The notes beneath the pieces are model-generated. The model was not told where the DNA came from. It saw only the letters and a list, made by a program, of their open reading frames with translations, and ran no database searches. DNA of 36,264 bases. It comes from a virus. Positions 1 to 7,028 of the stretch are shown here, piece by piece. The stretch covers positions 1 to 36,264 of IMG/VR virus record IMGVR_UViG_3300025832_000027; one strand, 5' to 3'. The position numbers were made by a program, and so were the translations under genes. Numbering within the stretch: position 1 is the first letter of the stretch; each line of letters starts with the position of its first letter.

Positions 1-158
1 CGGGCGGCATAGGCGGCGGCATAGGCGGCATAGGCGGCATCGGCGACATCGGCGGCGGCATAGGCGGAACGGGCCTGTGACCAGTCTCCGCCAGAAACCA
101 GCGCATCCATTCCCTCTATCACAGGATCAATTACCGCCTGAATGTCCGCTGTGACTGT
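1..158. repeat. Left copy of the terminal overlap (circular closure)
   Basis: Bases 33-158 are identical to 36139-36264. To the left of that the two copies still align as the same GC-rich 9-base repeat tract, but this copy has one extra 9-base unit, and base 32 is A where 36138 is C. Both copies lie in the same reading frame of one gene, so the simplest reading is a circular or circularly permuted genome whose contig ends overlap. A true short direct terminal repeat cannot be excluded. Confidence 0.9.
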
Positions 159-488
159 TGGCAGTGCGCGAAGTTCCGCAGCCAAAAACGCCCAGTGAAC
201 CCTTGACAGGTCTTTCCCGTCACGACCAACAGCCTCTGGCAATGCGGCAAAGAATCCCTTTGCATCATCCGCAGGCAGGCGCTCGAAGATGCTTTCTGCA
301 AGGCGCAGCAACGGTTCTGGCAAGCCAAACCTCTCGTGGGCAGGCTTTGGGTCACTGGAGTGTGTCAAGCATCCGATGAAACAGCCTTTATGACCATCCC
401 AGTATTCGCCTTGAATTACGGCATCGGCCTTGATGTGCTTGGCAACCTCAAGCGTCAGGTCTGCGTGATTGCGTGTAAGAATTGTCAT
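1..488 (-). CDS. Alanine-rich repeat protein, N-terminal part (continues across the contig joint)
   Basis: Reading leftward from the ATG at 488, the frame is open to base 1 and continues at the other end of the contig to a stop at 36019. The first ~125 residues are an ordinary globular sequence beginning MTILTRNHADLTLEV, with a WDGHKGCFIGCLTH segment whose two Cys and one His could bind metal. They are followed by GGDWSQARSAY and then a low-complexity Ala/Tyr/Asp repeat. From memory, uncharacterised phage and prophage proteins share the early W-x-x-G-x-x-C-x-x-x-C pattern and also carry Ala-rich tails; function is unknown. The start has an AGAGAG-type ribosome site 8 bases upstream. It is followed directly (TAATG) by a small secreted-type protein. 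The repeat unit number differs between the two contig ends. Confidence 0.85.
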   Translation of the reverse strand, partial: MTILTRNHADLTLEVAKHIKADAVIQGEYWDGHKGCFIGCLTHSSDPKPAHERFGLPEPLLRLAESIFERLPADDAKGFFAALPEAVGRDGKDLSRVHWAFLAAELRALPTVTADIQAVIDPVIEGMDALVSGGDWSQARSAYAAADVADAAYAAYAAAYAA

Positions 489-506
489 TGTGTTCTCTCT
501 TTCTGT

Positions 507-536
507 TTGATACCCAGCCGAAGCGGGGCGTTTCAA
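507..536 (-). promoter_or_regulatory. Possible leftward promoter before the Ala-rich gene
   Basis: On the minus strand TTGAAA (531-536) is followed after 18 bases by TATCAA (507-512), a fair match to a sigma-70 promoter. It lies in the 119-base gap between the 154-residue protein gene and the Ala-rich gene, the largest gap in this part of the unit. The spacer holds a GC-rich UUCG-loop hairpin. The predicted leader would be only about a dozen bases, which weakens the call. Confidence 0.3.
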
Positions 537-607
537 TCTCAACTAGGTTGTGGTTGGTCGAGCGTTACCGAATGCGCCACATTTACTTTCACTCGCGCCC
601 CGCACGA

Positions 608-1072
608 CTACCTAAAAGCCTCAACATCAACCGCATAGCGTATTTCTGTCAGCGGCCCTACGCTGATGACTGCCCTTGCTGCCTCCCCGCGCTTTGTCAG
701 GTCATCCAACGCCACGGTCACATCAGATACTTCTTGCCTAGTGTTAGAGCCAAGCAATTCCATTGTGACGTGCTGCGCCAACATACTACAGTCGTGGTCT
801 GTCAGAATATCCAGCACGTCCTGATCATCCCAATCTTCCTCAAGCCCTTCCTCTGGCATAACAGGTGCGCCTGTCAGCTTGATTGCCCGCCACGGCGTTG
901 TATCGCGCCTGTCAGCAGCGTTGGGCGCAAGCATTGCCTCATAGTCCTCACCGATGGCCAAATCAAATTGACGTGCCAGTGACGCCGGGATGAACACGCT
1001 TTCGCCGGTGTCTGGAATGACGCCAAAAGACGTTCTTGTGTCCAGTATTCCAGTGATGATGATTGTTTTCAT
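608..1072 (-). CDS. Hypothetical protein, cold-shock/OB-like N-terminus
   Basis: A 154-residue protein starting MKTIIITGILDTRTSFGVI. The first ~65 residues have the spacing of a small beta-barrel: FGVIPDTGESVFIPASLA, then a loop rich in D and P, then TPWRAIKLTG. This pattern resembles cold-shock/OB nucleic-acid-binding domains, but it is a visual resemblance only. The C-terminal half is acidic and helical (EEGLEEDWDDQDVLDIL). The ATG at 1072 overlaps the TGA of the upstream gene (ATGA), so the two are translationally coupled. The function may be transcript or RNA modulation if the OB reading is right; otherwise unknown. Confidence 0.75.
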   Translation of the reverse strand: MKTIIITGILDTRTSFGVIPDTGESVFIPASLARQFDLAIGEDYEAMLAPNAADRRDTTPWRAIKLTGAPVMPEEGLEEDWDDQDVLDILTDHDCSMLAQHVTMELLGSNTRQEVSDVTVALDDLTKRGEAARAVISVGPLTEIRYAVDVEAFR

Positions 1073-1473
1073 TTCATGTCTCCAAAGTTTGGTTTATCTT
1101 CTGCACGCCAGTAGCGATATTTTTTGTCGTTTAGCTTTTGAAACTTAATCCCGAACTCCGCTGGCGATGTTCTGAACTTATCGCACCATGATGCCATTGT
1201 TCTCATATCAACGCCAACACCTTCAGCCAAATCAGTTGTTCGCGCGTATGGATGCTTTTTCAAATGCGCCCGCACCAATCCGGCCCGGCGCTTCCACTCT
1301 GATTTATGCCAATTGTGCTTATCCTTCGTGCATCCGATGTTCTTCGTGTTGCCGTGCGGGCGGTGCAATGATGGAGGGGTCTTGCGCCCGCCCTCATAAC
1401 TCAAAATTGCCTGACCGATAAGTTCCTCATACCGCGTGGCAATGGTTGGGTGTGTGCTAAATGCTTGGATCAT
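1069..1473 (-). CDS. Hypothetical DNA-binding (HTH-like) protein
   Basis: A 134-residue basic protein. I place the start at the ATG at 1473, which overlaps the stop of the upstream 28-residue peptide (TAATG); a longer version from a TTG at 1518 would run over that peptide gene. The centre is rich in K, R, H and W (KDKHNWHKSEWKRRAGLV). Residues ~70-95 look like a helix-turn-helix: ARTTDLAEGVGVDMRTMASW. The family is not recognised. A sequence-specific DNA-binding role, perhaps a regulator, is inference. It is coupled downstream to the OB-like protein gene. Confidence 0.7.
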   Translation of the reverse strand: MIQAFSTHPTIATRYEELIGQAILSYEGGRKTPPSLHRPHGNTKNIGCTKDKHNWHKSEWKRRAGLVRAHLKKHPYARTTDLAEGVGVDMRTMASWCDKFRTSPAEFGIKFQKLNDKKYRYWRAEDKPNFGDMK

Positions 1474-1559
1474 TACAGGCTCCACCCAATAACAAGGAAC
1501 GAATAAACAATTGCGCAAAACGCAATAAATGCGATGAAGTCGATGAGAAAATCTTTCAT
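1473..1559 (-). CDS. 28-residue single-pass membrane peptide
   Basis: A tiny gene beginning MKDFLIDFIAFIAFCAIVYS and ending VIGWSL. Almost the whole peptide is one hydrophobic helix with charges (K2, D3, D7) at the N-terminus, so it should sit in the inner membrane. Support for it being real: an AAGGA ribosome site 7 bases upstream of the ATG at 1559, and a stop (TAA) overlapping the next ATG at 1473. Function is unknown. Such phage micro-proteins can modulate host membrane proteins or superinfection, but nothing in the sequence says which. Confidence 0.7.
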   Translation of the reverse strand: MKDFLIDFIAFIAFCAIVYSFLVIGWSL

Positions 1560-1592
1560 TGGGTTTTCCTTTTGGTGTTGTCGGGGCGCTGA

Positions 1593-1838
1593 TTACCAGC
1601 GAACCCCAAGTGACGCAAAATATGCTGCGGCGGTGGCATCTGTTTCTGGAATAAAGCTAAAGCAAAGGATGCTTTGAAGTGTGCGCAGCGCCAAGTCGTC
1701 AAACTGGCTTTCGTCAGCCTCGCCTTCTGCAATAGTGTCATTGGCATTTTGTGCGGCTAACAATGTGTATTGATACATATCCTGCGGCGCGCTGTCTGAT
1801 TCTGCTTGTGCGCGGATTGTTTCGAATGTGAGTGTCAT
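1593..1838 (-). CDS. Hypothetical acidic protein
   Basis: An 81-residue protein starting MTLTFETIRAQAESD and ending AAAYFASLGVRW. It is acidic (AEGEADESQFDDLAL) and probably helical, with no recognised family. The start at 1838 is chosen because an AAGGA ribosome site lies just upstream; that leader belongs to a 24-base sequence repeated before the neighbouring gene. An in-frame extension to 1970 would run into the preceding gene without a better start. Confidence 0.75.
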   Translation of the reverse strand: MTLTFETIRAQAESDSAPQDMYQYTLLAAQNANDTIAEGEADESQFDDLALRTLQSILCFSFIPETDATAAAYFASLGVRW

Positions 1839-1856
1839 ATCTTGGTTTCCTTCGTG
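1833..1856 (-). repeat. 24-base leader repeat, copy A
   Basis: Identical to 2077-2100. On the minus strand it contains an AAGGA ribosome site, a short spacer and the ATGACA start of the gene that follows. Two adjacent, unrelated small genes therefore carry the same translation leader. Confidence 0.9.
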
Positions 1857-1884
1857 GTTAATGGGGGCGCTTGGCCCCCGTTTG

Positions 1885-2082
1885 TTATGCGAAGCGGAAA
1901 TGACCAGCTTCGATTTTTGCGACAACCCAATCAGCGGCATTTTGATAAGTTCCGCCAAGGCTCTCAACACGCTGCATCGCTGCGACCCTGATCAAAGTGT
2001 TTTGACGATCCCAACCGTCATCAGACGCATCAAAAAAGAGTTCGATCATTGTGATGCCTGTGTTTGTTTCAAGTTTTGTCAT
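1885..2082 (-). CDS. Hypothetical protein
   Basis: A 65-residue protein, MTKLETNTGITMIELFF at the start and WVVAKIEAGHFRFA at the end. No family is recognised. The middle (DDGWDRQNTLIRVAAMQRVESLGG) suggests a small alpha/beta fold. The ATG at 2082 is chosen because it follows the AAGGA site in the 24-base leader repeat. It is the first gene after a good promoter at 2120-2147 and so may head a sub-operon of the leftward unit. Confidence 0.72.
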   Translation of the reverse strand: MTKLETNTGITMIELFFDASDDGWDRQNTLIRVAAMQRVESLGGTYQNAADWVVAKIEAGHFRFA

Positions 2083-2100
2083 ATCTTGGTTTCCTTCGTG
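2077..2100 (-). repeat. 24-base leader repeat, copy B
   Basis: Identical to 1833-1856 and placed the same way, covering the ribosome site and first codons of the 65-residue protein gene. The similarity stops at both ends, so this is a duplicated leader and not a duplicated gene. Confidence 0.9.
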
Positions 2101-2119
2101 TTTCGTTGTTGGTGCCACC

Positions 2120-2147
2120 TTTATACACCCAAAACCCCCACCTTCAA
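2120..2147 (-). promoter_or_regulatory. Leftward promoter for the distal small-gene block
   Basis: On the minus strand TTGAAG (2142-2147) and TATAAA (2120-2125) are 16 bases apart. The -10 matches consensus at five of six positions. The predicted start near 2112 leaves about 30 bases of leader before the ATG at 2082. It overlaps the end of the VRR-NUC gene, so it would give the downstream small genes expression independent of the replication genes. Confidence 0.5.
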
Positions 2148-2539
2148 CCCATTTCTTTCACAAAATCTAAAATACTTGACGACGCGTCCGCAGCGCCCTT
2201 GCCCACAATCACATCGTGTCCCACCCCTTCAAGGTATTCAATCATCGCCTTTTGCTCTGGCGACAGACGCCCGCCCTTCACCCGTTTCATCTCAATCCAA
2301 AGCGTCCAGGCAGGCACAAACAAGTCAGGGATACCCGCCACAACGCCCTCTTTTTTCAGCATCTGGGCCGTGCTGATGGCCCTATGCCCACCGTTGGGAA
2401 TGGCGAAAATCAACACGTCAGGAAACCGCTCACGAAACCAATTCACCAGCCCAACCTGTTCCTCATGCTCAGAAGGGTATGTCTCTGAACATTTCTTCAA
2501 GGTTCTTGTCGAACGTCTCTTTCTCGGCTTGCGCGGCAT
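2144..2539 (-). CDS. VRR-NUC domain nuclease
   Basis: A 131-residue protein. After a basic N-terminus (MPRKPRKRRSTRTLKK) it has the compact VRR-NUC order: SEHEEQVGLVNWFRERFP, then IPNGGHRAISTAQMLKKEG, VAGIPDLFVP, LWIEMKRVKGGRLSPEQ and a final LEGVGHDVIVG. The PD...E-x-K core (PD in GIPDL, E-M-K in WIEMK) is the catalytic metal site of the PD-(D/E)XK superfamily. Phage stand-alone VRR-NUC proteins are thought to act on branched DNA or nick DNA during recombination or packaging. Ribosome site AAGGAG stands 8 bases before the ATG. It lies downstream of the SF2 helicase gene. Confidence 0.92.
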   Translation of the reverse strand: MPRKPRKRRSTRTLKKCSETYPSEHEEQVGLVNWFRERFPDVLIFAIPNGGHRAISTAQMLKKEGVVAGIPDLFVPAWTLWIEMKRVKGGRLSPEQKAMIEYLEGVGHDVIVGKGAADASSSILDFVKEMG

Positions 2540-2576
2540 AGTTTATCTCCTTGGGTTTGTAATCAAGCTGACATTG

Positions 2577-4154
2577 CTAATAGGCCATCGCGACAATCTT
2601 TTGAAACTTGCCGTCCGGCTGCGTCTTAATGCGGCTGGGCTTTACCCAAGTCTCGCACTCCTCCAGCGCCTCTGCCAGCGTCTTGGCTTTACCCCCCAGA
2701 ACAGGCAACCGCGCCAGATACTTGCTTGCCGCATAGCCGCCGTGATCGGGACATAGCCACTCATTCACCCGCGTCATCATGCCGTTGTGATACGTCACCT
2801 TGAGCGTGTCGGGCTTGCCCTCTTTTCCCTTCCACCGCTCATAAGTCACGTCGTCAACGTCCATCCATTCCGCAACAACCTGCGTCGATAGCATGGCACC
2901 ATCATAAGACTTCTGCGCGTGGTTCAATGCAGGCGGTGGAAACTGATGCCCGCAGCCGGGGCATACTTGTGTTGCCGTTGGCAGCATCTCTTGGCAATCT
3001 GGGCATTGCTTGGCCGGCGCGTCACCGTCACCCCCCGCCCCTTGCCGCTTGGCCTTTACTTGGTCAATAAACCCGTGCCGCTGTACGTTCTGCCCGTAGT
3101 CCAGAATAAGACAATCATCCTTGCCCTCAGACAATCGCGTTCCGCGTCCCACCATCTGCACATAGAGGCCCGCCGATAGCGTGGCCCGTACCAGCGCCAC
3201 CAAATCAACATTCGGCGCGTCAAAGCCCGTTGTCAGGACATTGCAGTTGACCAAGCAACGCACGTTGCCACTCTTAAACCGCTCAATCTTTGAGGCACGT
3301 TCCTTTGGCGGGTCTTCCCCAGTCACCACCTCACAAGTGTGACCATATTCGCGGATCCCGTCTGCAAGCATTAGCGCGTGGTCAATCCCAGACGCAAAAA
3401 CCAGCCAGCTTTTGCGAGCGGCCCCAACTGTCACAATCTCCTCAACAGTTGCGGCCACAAGTTCCGGGTCAGACGCGGCCATTGCCAAGTCGCGCTCAAC
3501 AAACTCCCCGCCCCGCTTTTTGACGTTGGTCAGGTCAATCTGTTTCAACCCGCCTTTGGATATGACCGGCGACAGATAGCCTTGGTCCATCAGCATCCCG
3601 ATAGGGATGTCGTAGGCAATGCCGTCAAACAGCGCACCGTCGCCCTTGTGGAGTTCGCCGCTGTCCAAACGGTATGGCGTGGCCGTCAGCCCCACCACCT
3701 TCACTTGCGGATTACAAACCAGCAAATCAGCCAGAAACTTTCCATATCTGGTCTCGCTGTTCTTTGGCACCATGTGCGCTTCGTCAATAAGCACCAAATC
3801 GGGCGGCGGAACCATATTGTAGGCCCATTGATAAATGCTCTGGATGCCCGCAAACGTGATGGGCTTGTCCAGCCGCTTCTGCCCGATGCTGGCGCTGAAA
3901 AAGCCAATGTCAGCGTCAGGATACATGCGCAGCAGTCCCTCGGCCCCCTGCGTCAGCAATTCCTTCACATGCGTCAGCACCAGCACCCGCGTGTCTGGGA
4001 ATGACATGGCGTCTTTGACAATCTGGGCGATGATAGCCGTCTTGCCTGCCCCAGTCGGTGCCACAATCAACGGGTTATTCCCCCGCTGATCGGCCCAGTA
4101 TTGATACAGCCCGTCAACGGCTGCGCGTTGGTAGTCTCGGAGTTGGAAGGTCAC
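2577..4154 (-). CDS. DEAD/DEAH-box SF2 helicase with zinc ribbon
   Basis: A 525-residue superfamily 2 DNA helicase. Motifs in order: Q-like LRDYQRAAVDGLYQYW at the N-terminus, Walker A APTGAGKT (32-39), DEAH (124-127), TATP (157-160), and in the second RecA-like lobe TTGFDAPNVD and QMVGRGTR (333-340, motif VI). Behind the helicase core is a four-cysteine zinc ribbon, CPDC (384-387) and CPGC (398-401). This arrangement is common in phage SF2 helicases that remodel replication forks or recombination intermediates. The start is a GTG at 4154 overlapping the TGA of the nuclease gene, with GGGAG upstream, so the two proteins are probably co-produced and may cooperate in end resection. Confidence 0.93.
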   Translation of the reverse strand: MTFQLRDYQRAAVDGLYQYWADQRGNNPLIVAPTGAGKTAIIAQIVKDAMSFPDTRVLVLTHVKELLTQGAEGLLRMYPDADIGFFSASIGQKRLDKPITFAGIQSIYQWAYNMVPPPDLVLIDEAHMVPKNSETRYGKFLADLLVCNPQVKVVGLTATPYRLDSGELHKGDGALFDGIAYDIPIGMLMDQGYLSPVISKGGLKQIDLTNVKKRGGEFVERDLAMAASDPELVAATVEEIVTVGAARKSWLVFASGIDHALMLADGIREYGHTCEVVTGEDPPKERASKIERFKSGNVRCLVNCNVLTTGFDAPNVDLVALVRATLSAGLYVQMVGRGTRLSEGKDDCLILDYGQNVQRHGFIDQVKAKRQGAGGDGDAPAKQCPDCQEMLPTATQVCPGCGHQFPPPALNHAQKSYDGAMLSTQVVAEWMDVDDVTYERWKGKEGKPDTLKVTYHNGMMTRVNEWLCPDHGGYAASKYLARLPVLGGKAKTLAEALEECETWVKPSRIKTQPDGKFQKIVAMAY

Positions 4155-5092
4155 TTCATTCTCCCTTCAAACAATTCGCGGCTGTTGTTGTGGTTGACGA
4201 CAATCTCGCCTTCCTCATCGTGATACTCTACTCGGTTACTTGATGCGTCACGCACCTCCCAGCCGCGCGGCATAATCTGGGGGATGTAAAGATGCTCATC
4301 GCACAGCCCGTCAGCATCCCAGCCCTTTCCGCAGGACCATGTGCCTTCGCGCTTCGGCGTGACGTGGGCGCAGGTCCGGCAGCTTGGCTCTGGTATCTTG
4401 CATCCCCAGCACACCGCCCAATAAGGACAAAACTTGCAGGCGAATGAAGACGGGTCAGATGCAATGCGCTCCGGCGGCGTGTCGGAAAACACAATGCTTT
4501 CAGCCTTGGCCACCAGCTTCAATGCTTGCGCCGCGTCATACTTGATGCGCTCGCCGTAGATGGCATCCGTTTCTTTGCATATCGAAAAGAAATAGCATCG
4601 CGTCAGGCCCGCCAGGTGCATCCCAATCTGGCATTGCGCCCAATAGATTGGCTTCACTTCTTCCAGCCCCTTGTTTGTCAGCGCCCGGAACGTCTTTGTA
4701 TTCATCGTTTTGAACTCGAGTGTGTGGGGCTCTTTGCTTTCCGCAAAGCCCTCACCAACACCGTCAAGGCTTAGTGCAAAGTGTCCACCACAAGCCTCAA
4801 AGCGGATCTGTTTTCCGGTCTCTGGGTCTCGGTCCCAAATCGTCACGCCGATGTCGCGCAGGTTGCGGACAATGCGGTCCTCTTCGCGGTCGCCAGTCTC
4901 AAACAACCGCAGCATCCGGCCCTCGAACTTTGGCGTCCAAGCCCAGCGGAATTGATACCAAAGTGCCCGTGCGCAATCGTTGCCAATCTGACTGCCGCCC
5001 AAGTGTGGCCGATGCTCGTTCTTTCGATTGGCTTTGTAGTGATCAAATATGCGCTTTATGGTTTCGGGTGTGGTGTGGGTTTCTAGGTTCAT
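4151..5092 (-). CDS. Cas4/RecB-like PD-(D/E)XK exonuclease with Fe-S cysteine set
   Basis: A 313-residue nuclease of the RecB/Cas4 group. The catalytic core is visible as LDG (D110), EFK (E126, K128) and the QxxxY-like region WAQCQIGMHLAG. Cys40 (GNDCARALWY) together with C219, C222 and C228 (CKFCPYWAVC) match the one-plus-three cysteine pattern that binds a 4Fe-4S cluster in Cas4 and AddB. More cysteines follow (CGC, CRTC, CGKG, CDEH), perhaps an additional zinc site. Likely role: 5' or 3' end resection for Sak4-type annealing recombination. There is no CRISPR array or other cas gene, so a Cas4 role in adaptation is not suggested. Ribosome site GGAGAG precedes the ATG. Confidence 0.88.
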   Translation of the reverse strand: MNLETHTTPETIKRIFDHYKANRKNEHRPHLGGSQIGNDCARALWYQFRWAWTPKFEGRMLRLFETGDREEDRIVRNLRDIGVTIWDRDPETGKQIRFEACGGHFALSLDGVGEGFAESKEPHTLEFKTMNTKTFRALTNKGLEEVKPIYWAQCQIGMHLAGLTRCYFFSICKETDAIYGERIKYDAAQALKLVAKAESIVFSDTPPERIASDPSSFACKFCPYWAVCWGCKIPEPSCRTCAHVTPKREGTWSCGKGWDADGLCDEHLYIPQIMPRGWEVRDASSNRVEYHDEEGEIVVNHNNSRELFEGRMK

Positions 5093-5115
5093 GTCTCTCT
5101 CCGTTCATCCAGTGA

Positions 5116-5135
5116 CACGGCCCCGCAAGGCCGTG
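5116..5135 (-). promoter_or_regulatory. Intercistronic hairpin
   Basis: A 7-bp perfect inverted repeat (CACGGCC / GGCCGTG) with a 6-base loop, in the 51-base gap between the DUF669 gene and the nuclease gene. No U-tract follows on either strand. It is more likely an RNA stability or processing element than a terminator. Confidence 0.45.
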
Positions 5136-5143
5136 CTTCTAAA

Positions 5144-5608
5144 TCAACGCTTCCAAGGCGGCGTAGATGCTGCCGCAGCAGCCGCAGGTGCGGACGCTAC
5201 AGACCCACCACCGCTGTTGGTGTCTGCATACTCCTTAATGTCATTGGAAGGCCCGTAAGCGCCGTCTGCTGGCTTTACTGCCACCTTCACCATGAAAGGC
5301 TTGTCGTGCAGGTCGCTTGAGTCCCGTGGCGTCATCACACCAACCGCCCGGCAGATGCCGGACAATGTACGCTGGGCAATCTCGACTGCCGTGCTGTTCG
5401 GGTTGTTCAAGTTCAGTCGCTCAATCAGCTTTCGCCCTTGATGCTCGCCCTCAATGATTTCAGCGGTCAGTTGCAGGTAGCTGCCCGTCTGCGCCTTCGT
5501 TGGCTTTTCTTCGCTCTCTGTAAAGACAGCCTTATACCAGCCCGCAGGCAGTGGCACATATTCGGCTGTTGGCTCTACATCAGCCGCGTTAAATCCATTC
5601 AGTTCCAT
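5144..5608 (-). CDS. DUF669 family protein, probable ssDNA-binding protein
   Basis: A 154-residue protein matching the DUF669 pattern: LPAGWYKAVFTESEEKPTK, then GSYLQLTAEIIEGEHQGRKL, LNLNNPNSTAVEIAQRTLSGICRAVG, and KPFMVKVAVKPADG. The last ~25 residues are a flexible Gly/Ser/Ala tail ending TPPWKR, similar in layout to SSB tails. DUF669 proteins sit beside Sak4/RecA-like ATPases in many phages and are regarded as the cognate ssDNA-binding partner; biochemical support is limited. Clear AAGGAG ribosome site 9 bases before the ATG. The gene lies between the Sak4-like ATPase and the exonuclease, the expected context. Confidence 0.85.
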   Translation of the reverse strand: MELNGFNAADVEPTAEYVPLPAGWYKAVFTESEEKPTKAQTGSYLQLTAEIIEGEHQGRKLIERLNLNNPNSTAVEIAQRTLSGICRAVGVMTPRDSSDLHDKPFMVKVAVKPADGAYGPSNDIKEYADTNSGGGSVASAPAAAAAASTPPWKR

Positions 5609-5624
5609 TGTGAAAACTCCTTGT

Positions 5625-6380
5625 TCACTTTGCTACAAATTGCTCGAAAGGGTTGCCGCCGTCGAAAGTAAACGCCAATGGCGCATCAATCGCAAAGCGG
5701 TTCTTGGTGACGCTGGCCGCCTGTGGGTGGCAGATGATTTCACGCGCCCCTGTGCTGATTGCCCGCTTTTTATCGCCATCGCCCCGTGTGTGGGTAACAA
5801 GCCTAATCATGCAGACAGCATCCACGTTGTCGGTGTAGTGCGCGATTGACTTCTTGTGCAGGCGCACGGAATAGCGGTTATAGCTATCCATGTCCGGCAA
5901 ATCCATCGTCTCGGTATCAGCGTGGCCAATGAACACGATGTTCATGTTCTTCTCATATGCCAATGAGCCTGCCCACTCTCGGACCTGCCGGTGCTTATCA
6001 GACGCCGCGCCATAGCCAGCACCATACCCGCCACCGGCTTGATTGATGCTTTTGGCTTTCGGGTCCGCCGCGACAATCTCCGCCTCAATCATCGTTGCAA
6101 GCTGCGTGATGCTATCCAGAACCAGCGTCTTGTGGTCATGCTCTTGAGTGGCCAATGCCTCAATCGCGTCCAGCACATCTTGCACCGTGTTGGCCACCGG
6201 AAACATTGACACATTCTCGTTGCCTTGCAGCGATGCCGTGCCGTCCTCGGTGCGGATAAAGACAGGCTTGGGAAACATAGCTGCCAGCGTTGTTTTTCCC
6301 ATGCCGCCCTCGCCAAAGAGCGTCATGATGACGGGCCTTTGGCCAGTCGGCTTGCTCAGTTGTGATAAATCAATAGCCAT
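5625..6380 (-). CDS. Sak4-like RecA-fold ATPase (AAA_24), ssDNA annealing/recombination
   Basis: A 251-residue single-domain P-loop ATPase. Walker A is GEGGMGKT (23-30) and Walker B TLVLDS (85-90). The later segment NIVFIGHADTETMDLPD fits the AAA_24/Sak4 pattern, with a Q/Y-rich loop GGGYGAGYGAASDKHRQV between. Sak4 proteins are short RecA/Rad51 paralogues lacking the N- and C-terminal RecA domains; they promote single-strand annealing together with an SSB. The start at 6380 is set by GGAG 8 bases upstream; a longer in-frame extension would cover the neighbour. It forms a block with DUF669 and the upstream conserved small proteins. Confidence 0.88.
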   Translation of the reverse strand: MAIDLSQLSKPTGQRPVIMTLFGEGGMGKTTLAAMFPKPVFIRTEDGTASLQGNENVSMFPVANTVQDVLDAIEALATQEHDHKTLVLDSITQLATMIEAEIVAADPKAKSINQAGGGYGAGYGAASDKHRQVREWAGSLAYEKNMNIVFIGHADTETMDLPDMDSYNRYSVRLHKKSIAHYTDNVDAVCMIRLVTHTRGDGDKKRAISTGAREIICHPQAASVTKNRFAIDAPLAFTFDGGNPFEQFVAK

Positions 6381-6591
6381 TGTTGTTCTCCAAATAATCG
6401 CGTTCCTGTTCAGCCAACTTGATTGCGACACCGAGTGCGCCGACAATCGCAACTGCCTCTTCAACCGTGAAGTGTTCCAAATCTGGTTGAGACTTTCCAA
6501 CACATTTCGTAGCAATCGCAACGGAACCTCGGCCCTCGCCAACCTCAATCAAAAAATCTTGGCCGTCTTCGGCTTGTATTTTGATAATCAT
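6370..6591 (-). CDS. Small conserved-type hypothetical protein
   Basis: A 73-residue acidic protein, MIIKIQAEDGQDFLIEVGEG to EQERDYLENNNGY. The first part is beta-rich and the second (TVEEAVAIVGALGVAIKLAEQERDYL) a helix pair. No family is recognised. GGAG lies 8 bases before the ATG at 6591. Its end overlaps the first codons of the Sak4-like gene by 11 bases, so it is translated as part of the recombination block and may be an accessory factor. Confidence 0.75.
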   Translation of the reverse strand: MIIKIQAEDGQDFLIEVGEGRGSVAIATKCVGKSQPDLEHFTVEEAVAIVGALGVAIKLAEQERDYLENNNGY

Positions 6592-6968
6592 GCCAACTTC
6601 TCCACTTTTACACCGACTTTCCCCGGCTTTGTTGTGAATGCCTCTGCAACAGACGCCCAAAGCGTCGGCTCGTTCTGAGCAAGGTATTTCATGCCCTTTG
6701 CATCAGCTTTCGGCACCATTGAAACAGGGTGCATGTTTTCAGGCAGGCGGTGCTTCACCATATCCCAAGCGTTCGCATCAACCGACCGCGTAATGGGCTG
6801 GTTCAACGTAACCTTGTAGTTTTCGGTTTTGTGGGTAATGGCCCCTTCGTCCTTGGCTTCAAATGCCGCGACGATTTCAGCCTCAATTTTTATACGGTTG
6901 CGGTTCGCAGTCGTTTCAATTTGCTTTTGCTCCAGCCAATCGGCCAGCAGTTGATCGGTATTGCTCAT
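6588..6968 (-). CDS. Conserved phage protein of the recombination block (DUF7173-like)
   Basis: A 126-residue protein. It opens MSNTDQLLADWLEQKQIETT, continues as a helical stretch (RNRIKIEAEIVAAFEAKDEG), then a beta region (THKTENYKVTLNQPITRSVD), and ends FTTKPGKVGVKVEKLA. This layout, including the terminal T-T-K-P-x-K, resembles a widespread phage protein (DUF7173 by my recollection) that precedes DUF669 and Sak4-like genes. Function is unknown; the context suggests recombination or ssDNA metabolism. AAGGAG precedes the ATG at 6968. It is the first gene after the leftward promoter at 7003-7031. Confidence 0.78.
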   Translation of the reverse strand: MSNTDQLLADWLEQKQIETTANRNRIKIEAEIVAAFEAKDEGAITHKTENYKVTLNQPITRSVDANAWDMVKHRLPENMHPVSMVPKADAKGMKYLAQNEPTLWASVAEAFTTKPGKVGVKVEKLA

Positions 6969-6999
6969 ACCATTCTCCTTTTCAACTTCTTCAACACCA

Positions 7000-7028
7000 T
7001 TGACGTTACCCGCGCACTTTGGCATGGT
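7000..7028 (+). promoter_or_regulatory. Rightward promoter of the HTH gene (overlaps leftward promoter)
   Basis: TTGACG (7000-7005), 17-base spacer, CATGGT (7023-7028). The -35 is strong and the -10 weak, so activation or low basal use is likely. The predicted start is near 7035, 25 bases before the HTH ATG at 7060. The element physically overlaps the leftward promoter on the opposite strand. Confidence 0.45.

Noticed and set aside
2064-2756. A 230-codon plus-strand frame across the VRR-NUC gene
   Set aside because: It crosses three minus-strand features including an assigned nuclease; no start signals and no domain.
4151-5092. Cas4 as evidence for a CRISPR adaptation system
   Set aside because: No array and no cas1/cas2 in the whole genome; Cas4-like nucleases are common in phage recombination blocks.
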